A DNA stretch of 64,000 nucleotides from contig OZ245788.1 of assembly GCA_965228065.1 (NCBI GenBank), positions 992,001 to 1,056,000 on the forward strand, written 5' to 3'. The position numbers and the translations under genes are program-made. Below, piece after piece: positions 18,299 to 27,530 of this stretch. The notes below the pieces were generated by a model. It saw only the letters and a program-made list of their open reading frames with translations. It did no database searches and was not told the origin of the DNA. This stretch comes from Sphingobium_A sp965228065 (GTDB lineage Bacteria > Pseudomonadota > Alphaproteobacteria > Sphingomonadales > Sphingomonadaceae). Numbering within the stretch: position 1 is the stretch's first letter; the number at the start of each line of letters is the position of its first letter.

Positions 18299-19582
18299 CT
18301 AGAGATCCTTCGCGAGCCGCAGACCGGTGAACTGCCAGCGTTGATGGGGATAGAAGAAATTGCGGTAGGAGGCGCGCGAATGGCCGCGCGGCGTGGCGCA
18401 ACTCGCGCCACGCAGCACGAACTGCCCGCTCATGAACTTGCCGTTATACTCGCCGACCGCGCCGGGCGCGGGCTGGAAGCCGGGATAGGGAAGATAGGCC
18501 GAGCCCGTCCATTCCCAGACATCGCCGAACATCTGCCGCAGCCCGGTTCCGGGCGTCGCATCGCGCGTGACTGCGCATGGGCGGACCGGCCCGGCATCGT
18601 CGAGCTGATTGCCCGATGCGGGATCGAACGCCGCGGCGGCGCTTTCCCATTCCGCTTCGGTCGGCAGCCGGGCGCCGGCCCAGCGGGCGAACGCATCGGC
18701 CTCGTAATAGCTGATATGCGTAACCGGCGCAGCGGGGCGAAGCGGATGCAGTCCGTCGAGCGCGAAGGCGGACCAATCGTCACCGGCACGGCGCCAGTAA
18801 AGCGGCGCCTCCACATCCTCGCGGCGAACCCAAGCCCATCCGTCGGACAGCCAGTGCTCGGGCCGCTGATAGCCGCCATCGTCGATAAAGGCGCGCCATT
18901 CGCTGTTGGTCACTGGCCGATCGGCCAATGCGTGACGGCGAAGCAGCACCGGATGCCGTGGCCCTTCGCAATCGAAGGCGAACGGCCCTTCTTCCATGTT
19001 GCGCCCGATCTCGACGATGCCGTGTGCGCCCTCGATCCAGCGGATCGGCGGCGGGGCCGGCGAAGGCGGATCGCGCTCGGTCCGCCACATGGCCGGCGCC
19101 AGCGGGTTGAGCGCGAACAGGCTGAGCATGTCGGTCTGCAACAGTTCCTGATGCTGCTGCTCGTGATGGCATCCCAGCTCGATCAGCGCGCGTACCGTAT
19201 CGGGCAGGCCGGGCAGAGCCGCCTCCAGCGCCGCGTCGACATGCGCGCGCCAGGCTCGGATCTCGTCGAGCGAGGGGCGGGTGAGCATGCCACGCATGGG
19301 CCTGGCGTGGCGCGCGCCCTCCGCCTCGTAATAGCTGTTGAACAGAAAGGGCCAACGCTCGTCGTACAGCCGGTAATCGGCGACATGGTCGCGCAGGATG
19401 AATGTCTCGAAGAACCAGGTGGTGTGCGCCAGATGCCATTTGGCCGGCGACGCATCCTCCATCGCCTGAACGGTCGCATCGGCATCCGACAATGGCGCCG
19501 CCAGCGACTCGCTCAATCCCCGCACCTGCCGGAACAGCATGTGAAGAGTATCGGGAGTCGCAGTGTCCAGACGCGTCGCCAT
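18299..19582 (-). CDS. egtB: Hercynine oxygenase EgtB (ergothioneine synthesis)
   Basis: 427 residues, ATG at 19582 preceded by GAGGGG. The protein joins an N-terminal DinB-like helical bundle to a C-terminal formylglycine-generating-enzyme-like domain. Iron ligands fit HLAHTTWFFE (His50 or His53) and HHEQQHQELL (His140 and His144). EgtB inserts sulfur from gamma-glutamylcysteine or cysteine into hercynine with oxygen. egtA, egtC and egtE are not next to it, as in many proteobacteria that keep only egtB-egtD together. Confidence 0.93.
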   Translation of the reverse strand: MATRLDTATPDTLHMLFRQVRGLSESLAAPLSDADATVQAMEDASPAKWHLAHTTWFFETFILRDHVADYRLYDERWPFLFNSYYEAEGARHARPMRGMLTRPSLDEIRAWRAHVDAALEAALPGLPDTVRALIELGCHHEQQHQELLQTDMLSLFALNPLAPAMWRTERDPPSPAPPPIRWIEGAHGIVEIGRNMEEGPFAFDCEGPRHPVLLRRHALADRPVTNSEWRAFIDDGGYQRPEHWLSDGWAWVRREDVEAPLYWRRAGDDWSAFALDGLHPLRPAAPVTHISYYEADAFARWAGARLPTEAEWESAAAAFDPASGNQLDDAGPVRPCAVTRDATPGTGLRQMFGDVWEWTGSAYLPYPGFQPAPGAVGEYNGKFMSGQFVLRGASCATPRGHSRASYRNFFYPHQRWQFTGLRLAKDL

Positions 19583-19716
19583 GTCAGCCCCTCTGTCGAT
19601 CCGATCGCCGTGCAACATCAGCCGCTTAACGCGCGGCCCCCATCATGGGTCCGTTCACATGGAATCACACCCTGGAAATCGAACATATCAGGAACAACGT
19701 CCAGGCGAAAGCCGGT

Positions 19717-20340
19717 TCAGCGCGACGCGCCCGGCACCCACAATATATCACCGCCATCCCGGGCGTTCACCGCGCGGGCCATGACGAACAGATGGTCCGA
19801 CAGACGATTGAGATAGGCCAGCGCCTGCGGGTTCAGCGCGATCAGCGCCGCAGCACCGACCGCCGATCGCTCGGCGCGGCGCACAATGGCACGCGCAAGC
19901 TGAAGCGCCGCCGCAGCCTGACCGCCACCGGGCAGAATGAAGCTCCTGAGCGGTGCAAGGTCGAGGTTCATCGCATCGATCTCTGACTCAAGTCTCGCGA
20001 CCTGGCCAGAGACGATGCGCAGCGTCATTTCGGACGGCTCGAAGCTCTCACCCGGCGTGGCGAGATCCGCGCCCAGATCGAACAGGTCATTCTGGATGCG
20101 CCGCAAGATCACGGCGTCGCCGCCATCGCCCAGCGCCGCGATCGCGATACCGATCGCACTGTTGGCCTCATCGACGTCGCCGATCGCCTGCATGCGGGGA
20201 TCGTGCTTGGCCGTGCGCGATCCGTCGACGAGGCCGGTGGTGCCGTCGTCGCCAGTCCGCGTATAGATCTTGTTGAGCTTGACCAGCGGATCAGCCCTTG
20301 CCGGCCGCCGCCATGACAAGAACGACCAGAATGACCGCAA
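19717..20340 (-). CDS. Cob(I)alamin adenosyltransferase, PduO type
   Basis: The conserved N-terminus KIYTRTGDDGTTGLVDGSRTAKHD carries the ATP-binding loop, and RRIQNDLFDLGADLATPG plus ARAIVRRAERSAV complete the PduO-type family. It makes adenosylcobalamin from cobalamin and ATP. The start is unclear: family members usually begin a few residues before KLNKIYTRT, where this gene has CTG GTC AAG, with no ATG, GTG or TTG. The nearest are a TTG inside, and an ATG at 20340 near the end of, the overlapping membrane-protein gene; I give the ATG. About 24 extra residues would result. Confidence 0.85.
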   Translation of the reverse strand: MRSFWSFLSWRRPARADPLVKLNKIYTRTGDDGTTGLVDGSRTAKHDPRMQAIGDVDEANSAIGIAIAALGDGGDAVILRRIQNDLFDLGADLATPGESFEPSEMTLRIVSGQVARLESEIDAMNLDLAPLRSFILPGGGQAAAALQLARAIVRRAERSAVGAAALIALNPQALAYLNRLSDHLFVMARAVNARDGGDILWVPGASR

Positions 20341-20518
20341 GCGCCTGGAACAGGATGCGCATCTGCATCGCCTTGTTCTGCTTGCGCCCGGATATGCTGG
20401 GGCCCGGCCCCATCAGATCGGCTTCGGTGGTCCGCAGAAACACCACGATCCCGCGCACCAGCGCGCCGACCGTCGCAATCATGGCGAGGATGAGGAGGAT
20501 GGCGAGGAAAGTGGTCAT
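20291..20518 (-). CDS. Small two-helix membrane protein (HIG1-like)
   Basis: 75 residues with two membrane segments (about 4-28 and 52-72) joined by a polar loop ending SGRKQNKAMQMRILFQ. The RxxLFQALAVIL second helix resembles the hypoxia-induced HIG1 domain, found in alphaproteobacteria as small proteins associated with respiratory complexes. It overlaps the adenosyltransferase frame by 50 bases if that gene starts at 20340. Confidence 0.65.
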   Translation of the reverse strand: MTTFLAILLILAMIATVGALVRGIVVFLRTTEADLMGPGPSISGRKQNKAMQMRILFQALAVILVVLVMAAAGKG

Positions 20519-20557
20519 GGCGATAATGTAGGCGTTTCCAGCCTCGAATCCAAGCGG

Positions 20558-21412
20558 CTACAAAAGGCGATACGCGTCGGGAAACCGCCCTTCGCGCATC
20601 GCCCCGATCAGCGCGGCGGCATCCACGCCCGCCACGCGCAGGTCCGCGATTGCCGGCGCGCCGGTGCGTTTCGCCAGCCGTTCGCCGGTCGCGGTGCCGA
20701 GCAGCGGATGGTGGATATAGATGGGGGTCGGCAGGTCGAGCAGCGCCTGGAGCAGGCGATGGACATGCGTTGCCTCGATCAGGTCGCGACCACGCACGAC
20801 ATGGCTGATCGCCTGCGCGGCATCGTCGACGGTCACCGCGAGATGGTAGGACACCGGCGCATCCTTGCGCGCCAGCACGACGTCGCCATGAAGCGCGGGC
20901 ATCGCGGCGTGAACCACGGCTTCGCCATCGATCCAACTGAGCGGCCCCGCCTCATCGACCGCGACCGCCATGTCGAGCCGCCAGCAATGCGCCTCATTTG
21001 CCACGCGACGTGCGCGGTCGCTCGCGTCGAGCAAACGGCACGTGCCGGGATAGAGTGGACCATCGGGACCATGCGGCGCATTGGCGCTCGCCGCGATATC
21101 CCTGCGCGTACAGAAACAGGGATAGGCCAGGCCGCGCCGCTTCAGATCCTCCAGCGCCATCGCATAAAGCGCGGTCCGTTCAGACTGGAAGACGATTTCT
21201 CCCTCCCAGTCGAGCCCGAGCCACAAAAGATCCTCGATGATGCCCGAAACATGTTCGGGGCGCGCGCGTCCGGGGTCGATATCCTCGATCCGCAGCAGAA
21301 AATGGCCGTTATCGGCGCGCGCGAAGTCATGCGCGCACAGCGCCGACCACGCATGGCCGAGATGCAGCCGGCCTGTCGGGGACGGCGCAAAGCGGGTGGC
21401 GACCTCGCTCAT
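20558..21412 (-). CDS. gluQ: Glutamyl-Q tRNA(Asp) synthetase
   Basis: 284 residues from the ATG at 21412. It is a shortened glutamyl-tRNA synthetase: RFAPSPTGRLHLGHAWSAL contains the HIGH motif, CFCTRRDI with the later GTC are zinc ligands, and GERLAKRTGA replaces KMSKS. The anticodon-binding domain is missing, as expected for GluQ-RS, which attaches glutamate to queuosine in the tRNA-Asp wobble position. queG, the last step of queuosine synthesis, also lies in this window. Confidence 0.92.
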   Translation of the reverse strand: MSEVATRFAPSPTGRLHLGHAWSALCAHDFARADNGHFLLRIEDIDPGRARPEHVSGIIEDLLWLGLDWEGEIVFQSERTALYAMALEDLKRRGLAYPCFCTRRDIAASANAPHGPDGPLYPGTCRLLDASDRARRVANEAHCWRLDMAVAVDEAGPLSWIDGEAVVHAAMPALHGDVVLARKDAPVSYHLAVTVDDAAQAISHVVRGRDLIEATHVHRLLQALLDLPTPIYIHHPLLGTATGERLAKRTGAPAIADLRVAGVDAAALIGAMREGRFPDAYRLL

Positions 21413-21526
21413 GGCGCAGGAGTCCAATTTCGCGCTTGACCGCGAGTCGCGTGAGATGCTGTCATGACCGCGTCATCATTTTACCCGATTGGGGCGATGG
21501 CAATGGGGAGCGTGTGGTGACATGAT

Positions 21527-22093
21527 ATGTACCATCCCGATCTGATCCGACATCCGGACAGCTGCCCGGCGCTCGTCCTCAATGCGGACTATAAGCCGCT
21601 GTCCTATTATCCGCTCTCGCTTTGGCCCTGGCAAACCGCGGTCAAGGCAGTGTTCCTGGATCGCGTGGCGATCGTCGACGAATATCATCGTGAAGTGCGA
21701 AGTCCCACCAGCGTGATGCGGTTGCCGTCCGTCATCGCGCTCAAACAATATGTCAAACCGTCCGAACACCCGGCGTTCACCCGTTTCAACCTGTTCCTGC
21801 GCGATCGCTTCCAGTGCCAATATTGCGGCATCTCCAGCGATCTGACCTTCGACCATGTCGTCCCCCGCGCGCAAGGCGGACGCACGACGTGGGAGAATGT
21901 CGCCACCGCCTGCGCGCCCTGCAACCTGAAAAAAGGCGGCCGCACCCCCCGTCAGGCGGGCATGCAGCTCCACATCGCGCCGATCCGGCCGACCAGCTGG
22001 CAGCTTCAGGAACATGGCCGCGCATTCCCGCCCAACCACCTCCACGAAAGCTGGCGCGACTGGCTCTATTGGGACATTGAATTGCTGGCTTAG
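21527..22093 (+). CDS. HNH endonuclease family protein
   Basis: 188 residues. The HNH core is FQCQYCGISSDLTFDHVVPRAQGGRTTWENVATACAPCNLKKGGR, with two CxxC zinc pairs and the DHV-P motif. About 100 residues before it (ADYKPLSYYPLSLWPWQTAVKAVFLDRV) are typical of a widespread housekeeping HNH family, not of a homing endonuclease or toxin. Its cellular role is not known. A repeat element follows the stop codon directly. Confidence 0.88.
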   Translation: MYHPDLIRHPDSCPALVLNADYKPLSYYPLSLWPWQTAVKAVFLDRVAIVDEYHREVRSPTSVMRLPSVIALKQYVKPSEHPAFTRFNLFLRDRFQCQYCGISSDLTFDHVVPRAQGGRTTWENVATACAPCNLKKGGRTPRQAGMQLHIAPIRPTSWQLQEHGRAFPPNHLHESWRDWLYWDIELLA

Positions 22094-22101
22094 GGCAGGC
22101 C

Positions 22102-22251
22102 GTCATTCAGGTGATGCCTTGCTGCAAATGGCGCTGCCCTGCGCTTCCGGTGCTCACGTACTGAAGTACGCTCCGCTCCGGTTCTCGGTCATCACCATAT
22201 TGACCGCACAAGGCGGTCGCCTTCGGCTCGCTCCGGCCTGACCTGAATGAC
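22102..22251. repeat. 150-bp dispersed element with 11-bp inverted ends, copy 1
   Basis: The ends are GTCATTCAGGT and ACCTGAATGAC, a perfect 11-base inverted pair. The centre has CTGCGCTTCCGGTGCTCACGTACTGA-GTACGCTCCGC and CCGGTTCTCG. The same centre occurs, inverted, at 62395-62557. The element fills most of the gap between the HNH gene and ppc. Confidence 0.75.
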
Positions 22252-22355
22252 GACCTACCCTCCCATCGAGAGGATTATTTCGAGCTTTCGCTCTTCGTGC
22301 GCCCCAATTCAGCAATGATATTGACCTCGATGTTGTTGCGGTGCAGCAACGTGCC

Positions 22356-25028
22356 ATGCCGCGCCCCACGATCAGCCAGAACCCCGATATCCGCTATCTC
22401 GGCAAGCTGCTGGGCGATGTGATCCGCGCCTATGGCGGGGAGACATTGTTCCGGCGCACCGAATATATCCGGTCCACCTCCGTCGACCGCCATCGCGGCG
22501 TGGCGGGCGCCGATGCGATCGACCCGGGGCTTGCCGCGCTCGACCTGGACGAAACCACCGCCTTTGTCCGCGGCTTCATGCTGTTCTCGATGCTCGCCAA
22601 CCTCGCCGAAGACCGGCAGGGCATTGCCGCCGAACCCGGCGCTGATCTGGCCCATGCGCTGGAGCGGCTCGCAGCGGAGGGCATCGGCCATGATCAGGCG
22701 CTGGAATTGCTGAGCCATGCGCTCATCGCGCCGGTGCTGACCGCACACCCCACCGAAGTGCGCCGCAAGTCGATGATCGACCATCGCAACCGCATCGCCG
22801 AGTTGATGAAGCTGCGCGACACGGGCGCGACAGAAACGCCCGAAGGCGATCTGATCGAAGAAGCGATCCATCGCCAGATCGCGCTGCTCTGGCAGACCCG
22901 CACCTTGCGGCGCGAGCGGCTGTTCGTGGCCGACGAAGTGGAATCGGCCCTCGCCTATCTGCGCGACAGCTTCCTCCCCGCCCTTCCCACGCTGTATGGC
23001 CGCTGGGAACGCGCGCTCGGCAAACGGCCAGCAAGCTTCCTGCGGCCGGGAAGCTGGATCGGTGGTGATCGCGACGGCAATCCCTTCGTTACGGCGGAGT
23101 CGCTGACGCTCGCGCTCTCCCGCTCTGCGGAGACGGTGATCGCCTGGTATCTCGACGCGCTGCACGGGCTGGGTGCGGAACTCTCCATATCGACCGAACT
23201 GGCCGAGGCGAGCGAAGCCGTGCTGGCATTGGCGGAGGCCAGCGGCGACACCGCCAAGAGCCGGCAGGACGAACCCTATCGCCGCGCGATCACGGGTATC
23301 TATGCGCGGTTGAGCGCGACGCATGTGGCTTTGGTGGGCAAGGCGCCCCCGCGCCCCTCCCCGCTCGCCGCGGAAAGCTATGACAGCCCCGAATCCTTCC
23401 GGGCGGACCTGATCGCGATCGCACATGGACTGGCCGGCGCCGGTGCTGGTGCCCTGTCATCGGGTGGCGCGCTCGGCCGGTTGATCCGTGCGGTCGAGAC
23501 CTTCGGCTTCCACCTCGCCACGCTCGACATGCGCCAGAACAGCGCTGTCCATCAGCGCGTCGTCGCCGAACTGCTCAAGGTCGCCGGGGTCGAGACGGAC
23601 TATTCTGCGCTCGACGAGGATGCGCGGGTCGCGCTGCTCAGGCGCGAACTCGCCACGCCCAGGCCGCTGTCCAGCCCGCATTTCGCCTATTCGGAGGAAA
23701 CCGCGGGCGAACTCGCGATCGTCCGCGCCGCCGCCGACGCGCATCGTCGTTACGGCGCCGACTGCATCCGCAACTATATCGTTTCGATGGCACAGGACGT
23801 GTCGGACCTGCTGGAGGTCCATGTCCTGATGAAGGAAGCCGGGCTCTATCGCCCCGGCGAATCCGCTCAGGCGGACATCATGGCGGTGCCGCTGTTCGAG
23901 ACGATCGGCGATCTCGAAAATGCGACGACGGTGATGGCCAAATGGTTCGCGCTGCCCGAGATCGCGACGATCACCAAGGCGCGCGGGCATCAGGAAGTGA
24001 TGATCGGCTATTCCGACAGCAACAAGGATGGCGGCTATCTGACGTCGACCTGGGGCCTCCACCAGGCCAGCCGCGCGCTGGCGCCGGTGTTCGCTGATGC
24101 CGGCGTCGCGATGCAGCTATTCCACGGCCGCGGCGGCGCGGTGGGCCGCGGTGGCGGATCGAGCTTCGCCGCGATCCTCGCCCAGCCGCGCGGCACGGTG
24201 CAGGGCCGCATCCGCATCACCGAGCAGGGCGAGGTGATCGCCGCAAAATACGGCACGCCCGAAAGCACGGCCGCCAATCTGGAGGCCATCGCATCGGCGA
24301 CTTTGCTCGCCAGCCTCGAGCCCGAAGCACTGGCGGAAGCGGACCGGGTGCGCTTCGGCGCGGCGATGGACACACTCTCGTCCGATGCATTCCGCGCCTA
24401 TCGCGGACTGGTCTATGAAACCGACGGTTTCCGAAGCTTCTTCCGCCAGATGACACCGATCGCGGAGATTGCGACGCTCAAGATCGGATCGCGCCCGTCA
24501 AGCCGCAAGAAAACCGACGCGATCGAGGATCTGCGTGCCATCCCCTGGGTGTTCTCATGGGCGCAGGCGCGCGTGATGCTGCCCGGCTGGTACGGCGTCG
24601 GCCAGGCACTGACCGGCTTCAAGGATCAGGGCCTGCTGCGCGAGATGGTGCAGAGCTGGCCGTTCCTGCAGGCGGCGCTTGCCAATATGGAGATGGTGCT
24701 CGCCAAGTCCGACATGGGGATCGCGGCGCATTATGCGGCGCTGGTCGAGGACGAAGCAGCCGGCGAAGCGATTTTCGGACGGATCAGGGATGGCTGGCAG
24801 ACCGCGCATGACGGACTGCTCTCGATCACGCGACAGACGCGGCTGCTGGGAAAATCGCCGGCGCTCGACGCATCGATCCGGCTGCGCCTGCCCTATATCG
24901 AACCGTTGAATCTGCTTCAGGTCGAACTGCTCAAGCGCCATCGCGCGGGCGAAGCAGATCCGCGGATCGCCGAGGGCATCCAGCTTTCGATCAATGCGAT
25001 CGCGACGGCACTCAGGAACAGCGGCTAG
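22356..25028 (+). CDS. ppc: Phosphoenolpyruvate carboxylase
   Basis: 890 residues from the ATG at 22356; a GTG at 22341 would add five residues. Active-site segments are present: VLTAHPTEVRRKS (catalytic His near residue 131), GYSDSNKDGGYLTSTW and FHGRGGAVGRGGG. The C-terminus ends AIATALRNSG, the normal family end that binds allosteric effectors. The enzyme fixes bicarbonate on PEP to make oxaloacetate for the TCA cycle. No neighbouring gene is in its operon. Confidence 0.97.
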   Translation: MPRPTISQNPDIRYLGKLLGDVIRAYGGETLFRRTEYIRSTSVDRHRGVAGADAIDPGLAALDLDETTAFVRGFMLFSMLANLAEDRQGIAAEPGADLAHALERLAAEGIGHDQALELLSHALIAPVLTAHPTEVRRKSMIDHRNRIAELMKLRDTGATETPEGDLIEEAIHRQIALLWQTRTLRRERLFVADEVESALAYLRDSFLPALPTLYGRWERALGKRPASFLRPGSWIGGDRDGNPFVTAESLTLALSRSAETVIAWYLDALHGLGAELSISTELAEASEAVLALAEASGDTAKSRQDEPYRRAITGIYARLSATHVALVGKAPPRPSPLAAESYDSPESFRADLIAIAHGLAGAGAGALSSGGALGRLIRAVETFGFHLATLDMRQNSAVHQRVVAELLKVAGVETDYSALDEDARVALLRRELATPRPLSSPHFAYSEETAGELAIVRAAADAHRRYGADCIRNYIVSMAQDVSDLLEVHVLMKEAGLYRPGESAQADIMAVPLFETIGDLENATTVMAKWFALPEIATITKARGHQEVMIGYSDSNKDGGYLTSTWGLHQASRALAPVFADAGVAMQLFHGRGGAVGRGGGSSFAAILAQPRGTVQGRIRITEQGEVIAAKYGTPESTAANLEAIASATLLASLEPEALAEADRVRFGAAMDTLSSDAFRAYRGLVYETDGFRSFFRQMTPIAEIATLKIGSRPSSRKKTDAIEDLRAIPWVFSWAQARVMLPGWYGVGQALTGFKDQGLLREMVQSWPFLQAALANMEMVLAKSDMGIAAHYAALVEDEAAGEAIFGRIRDGWQTAHDGLLSITRQTRLLGKSPALDASIRLRLPYIEPLNLLQVELLKRHRAGEADPRIAEGIQLSINAIATALRNSG

Positions 25029-25058
25029 CCCAAGGGCCCGATCGCTTGAGTTGGCGCG

Positions 25059-25772
25059 CTATTTCTTTTCCGCGCCGCAATAGACCTGTCCGGAGCCCAG
25101 CGCGCTCACCGTGCAGGCCGGCGCGCCGCCGATGCGGACCTCTCCCGAACCGCTCGCTTTCACGTTCGCGCTGTTTCGAGCGGACAGCGCGATATTGCCC
25201 GCGCTCTCGCTGACGACGTTGAGATCGTTGGCGACGAGCGCGGGGCCTTCGATCGTGGCCGATCCGCGAACGATCGCGCTAGCGGCCTTGGCGGTGCCGG
25301 AGATCGCGATGGAGCCCGAGCCGAGCAATGTCAGCTCGAGCCGGTCGACCTCGGCACGACCAACGGTCAGCCGCCCGGATCCCTCGACCCCGAGCCGGAC
25401 GAGCGGGCCGCGAATGCGATCGATGGTGAGGGCGCCGCTGCCGCCGAGCGCGACCGCGCGCAGTTCGCCTGCAGTCAGCCGGATCGTGACGGGGCCGGAT
25501 TTGTCATCGCCCGGCCAACCACCCGTCCAGCCGGTCCGGTTGGCGCGAATCGTCAGGGTCGTACCCTGCACACTCACACTGACCCGATCGAGTGCGTCGC
25601 GTGATCCCGACAGTCGCGCCGAGGCACCACGCCCGGTGACGACCTCCACCTGATAAGGACCATCGACGCGGATCCGGTCGAAGCTGGTGACGGTCTCGAC
25701 GCGCTCCGCCGCCGCCAGCGGACTGGCGGCGGCGATGCAGAGAAGGGCGGCCGCGAAATGCCTGATGCTCAT
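25059..25772 (-). CDS. DUF2807 (head GIN) domain exported protein
   Basis: 237 residues from the ATG at 25772, with a signal peptide (MSIRHFAAALLCIAAASPLAAAE). The rest has the repeating small-residue/beta pattern of the DUF2807 beta-helix (VALGGSGALTIDRIRG, LGVEGSGRLTV, LTLLGSGSIAISG). The C-terminus has two cysteines (PACTV...GQVYCG) that could form a disulfide. It lies 49 bases downstream of a second DUF2807 gene on the same strand, so the two probably arose by duplication and are co-transcribed. Confidence 0.85.
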   Translation of the reverse strand: MSIRHFAAALLCIAAASPLAAAERVETVTSFDRIRVDGPYQVEVVTGRGASARLSGSRDALDRVSVSVQGTTLTIRANRTGWTGGWPGDDKSGPVTIRLTAGELRAVALGGSGALTIDRIRGPLVRLGVEGSGRLTVGRAEVDRLELTLLGSGSIAISGTAKAASAIVRGSATIEGPALVANDLNVVSESAGNIALSARNSANVKASGSGEVRIGGAPACTVSALGSGQVYCGAEKK

Positions 25773-25821
25773 GCCGGCACCATGGCGGTGCGGCGTGCCG
25801 CGGACAAGCAGGCTTGGCCCT

Positions 25822-26562
25822 CTATTTGGACGATCCAGGCGTGCAGCGGGCATCTCCGGAGCCCGTCTTCGAAATCTTGCACTGGGCACCGCCGATAATG
25901 TCGACGTCACCCGAACCGACGATCGAGACCGCCGCCTGTTCGGAGACACCGGCCTTCACATCGCCCGACCCCGCGACAGAGATCGTTGCCGTACGCGCAG
26001 CAACCGCCCCGGCATCGATATCCCCCGACCCGGCAAGCGAGATATCCGCCGCCCCCGCGGTGCCGCCGGCAAATGTGGCATCGCCCGAACCCGCGACCGA
26101 AACCTTGAGCCGGTCGGTTTTGAGCGCGGCGACCTTGAGCGAGCCCGATCCGGCGATCGACGCCTTGAATTCGGGAGAGGTCGCGCGATCGACATCCATG
26201 TCGCCGGAACCCGCGACCGATGCACCGGCCAGCACGGGCAAGGTGACGGTGACGACCGCGCCCTTGTTGTTACCCCAATTGAAATTGATGCCGTTGTTGC
26301 GCTTGCGCCCGACGCGCAACGTGCCGTCGACCACCTCGATCTCGAGCCGATCGAGAATGGCGGTATCGCCGACCGCCTTCACGGACGCCGCCTTGCCGAC
26401 CTGGACGATCACATTGTCCGGACCGCGGAGCGAAACCGAATCGAAGCCGGCAGCATCGAAGCTGCGCGTGCCCGAAACACCGCTCAGCTTGCCGGGGCTG
26501 TCGTCGGCCGAGGCCGAACAGGCGCTGGCAAATGCGAGGATCGGAAAGGCAAGATAACGCAT
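25822..26562 (-). CDS. DUF2807 domain lipoprotein with repeated AGSGD turns
   Basis: 246 residues, signal peptide with a lipobox-like ACS at Cys15 (ILAFASACSAS). From about residue 115 to 230, VAGSGDMDV, IAGSGSLKV, VAGSGDATF, LAGSGDIDA, VAGSGDVKA and IVGSGDVDI recur every 18-21 residues, as expected for rungs of a right-handed beta-helix. Two late cysteines match those of its downstream paralogue. It is probably a surface or periplasmic stress protein; function unknown. Confidence 0.85.
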   Translation of the reverse strand: MRYLAFPILAFASACSASADDSPGKLSGVSGTRSFDAAGFDSVSLRGPDNVIVQVGKAASVKAVGDTAILDRLEIEVVDGTLRVGRKRNNGINFNWGNNKGAVVTVTLPVLAGASVAGSGDMDVDRATSPEFKASIAGSGSLKVAALKTDRLKVSVAGSGDATFAGGTAGAADISLAGSGDIDAGAVAARTATISVAGSGDVKAGVSEQAAVSIVGSGDVDIIGGAQCKISKTGSGDARCTPGSSK

Positions 26563-26625
26563 GGGATCGACTCCTGCTGTATTGCTCGAATAATACAGAT
26601 GGTACAGCCCGGTGCAAGCGCAAAG

Positions 26626-26651
26626 AAAAGGCGACCCGCAGGCCGCCTTTT
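26626..26651 (-). terminator. Rho-independent terminator downstream of carD
   Basis: AAAAGGCG and CGCCTTTT arms enclose a ten-base centre in which GCC/GGT extends the pairing, and the minus-strand read ends in a T run. It stands between carD and the DUF2807 operon. Confidence 0.7.
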
Positions 26652-26700
26652 CATGTCCGTCGAGCGGACGCGCGGGCCTCGCCCGTTATTCGCGTTCCGC

Positions 26701-27231
26701 TTACTCGCCCTTGTCCTTGTTATGGATCAGCGCAGCCTTGTTGAGAATCTCGAGGATCTTCTGCTGTGCACCGGGCTCGTCGGTCTCTTCCATCGCGGCC
26801 AGTTCGCGTGCGAGGCGGCTGGTGGCGGCTTCGAAGATCTGGCGCTCCGAATAGCTCTGCTCGGGCTGGTCGTCGGCACGGAACAGGTCGCGGACCACTT
26901 CGGCGATCGAAACGAGATCGCCCGAATTGATCTTGGCTTCATATTCCTGGGCGCGGCGCGACCACATGGTGCGCTTCACCTTGGGCTTGCCCTTGAGCGT
27001 ATCGAGCGCTTCCTTGAGCGTCTTGTCGGACGACAATTTGCGCATGCCGACGCTCTCGGCCTTGTTGGTGGGCACGCGGAGCGTCATCCGCTCCTTTTCG
27101 AAGCGCAGGACGTAGAGTTCGAGCTGCATGCCCGCAATGTCCGTGCTCTGGAGTTCGATCACACGGCCGACACCGTGCTTTGGGTAAACGACATAATCGC
27201 CAACGTCGAAGGACAAGGCCTTGGATGCCAT
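26701..27231 (-). CDS. carD: CarD family transcriptional regulator
   Basis: 176 residues. The N-terminal RNA-polymerase-interacting Tudor-like domain is seen as FDVGDYVVYPKHGVGRVIELQS, and the C-terminal helical DNA-binding domain includes MWSRRAQEYEAKINSGDLVSIAEVVRDLFR. CarD binds the polymerase beta subunit and stabilises open promoters, mainly for rRNA genes. It is monocistronic. The 299-bp gap upstream (27232-27530) holds no gene; it has a T-rich stretch around 27375-27420 that may carry the promoter. Confidence 0.95.
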   Translation of the reverse strand: MASKALSFDVGDYVVYPKHGVGRVIELQSTDIAGMQLELYVLRFEKERMTLRVPTNKAESVGMRKLSSDKTLKEALDTLKGKPKVKRTMWSRRAQEYEAKINSGDLVSIAEVVRDLFRADDQPEQSYSERQIFEAATSRLARELAAMEETDEPGAQQKILEILNKAALIHNKDKGE

Positions 27232-27530
27232 GCTTTACAACCTTTCCGTGGAATGCCGCCGATATGGGGAAGCCGGCCTGCAACGCAGGCCAGGGGCCGG
27301 TCCATTCGGGGCTTGCAGGTGGTGAGTCTCCTCTAGCGGCGCAGTGACCGCGCGCTCGCAATGAGTCTCTTTAACAGAGTCGCAACAAAAATGCCAGCCC
27401 GCAGTCTTTTGTTACGATAACAGACATAATCATTCCCGCCGCTTCACTGCGACGAGCCCAGATCCGATATCCGCAACGCTACGGAAGCCGCGTCACAGGG
27501 ACGCGCGCAACCTGCCACCGTCGGCGCGAT

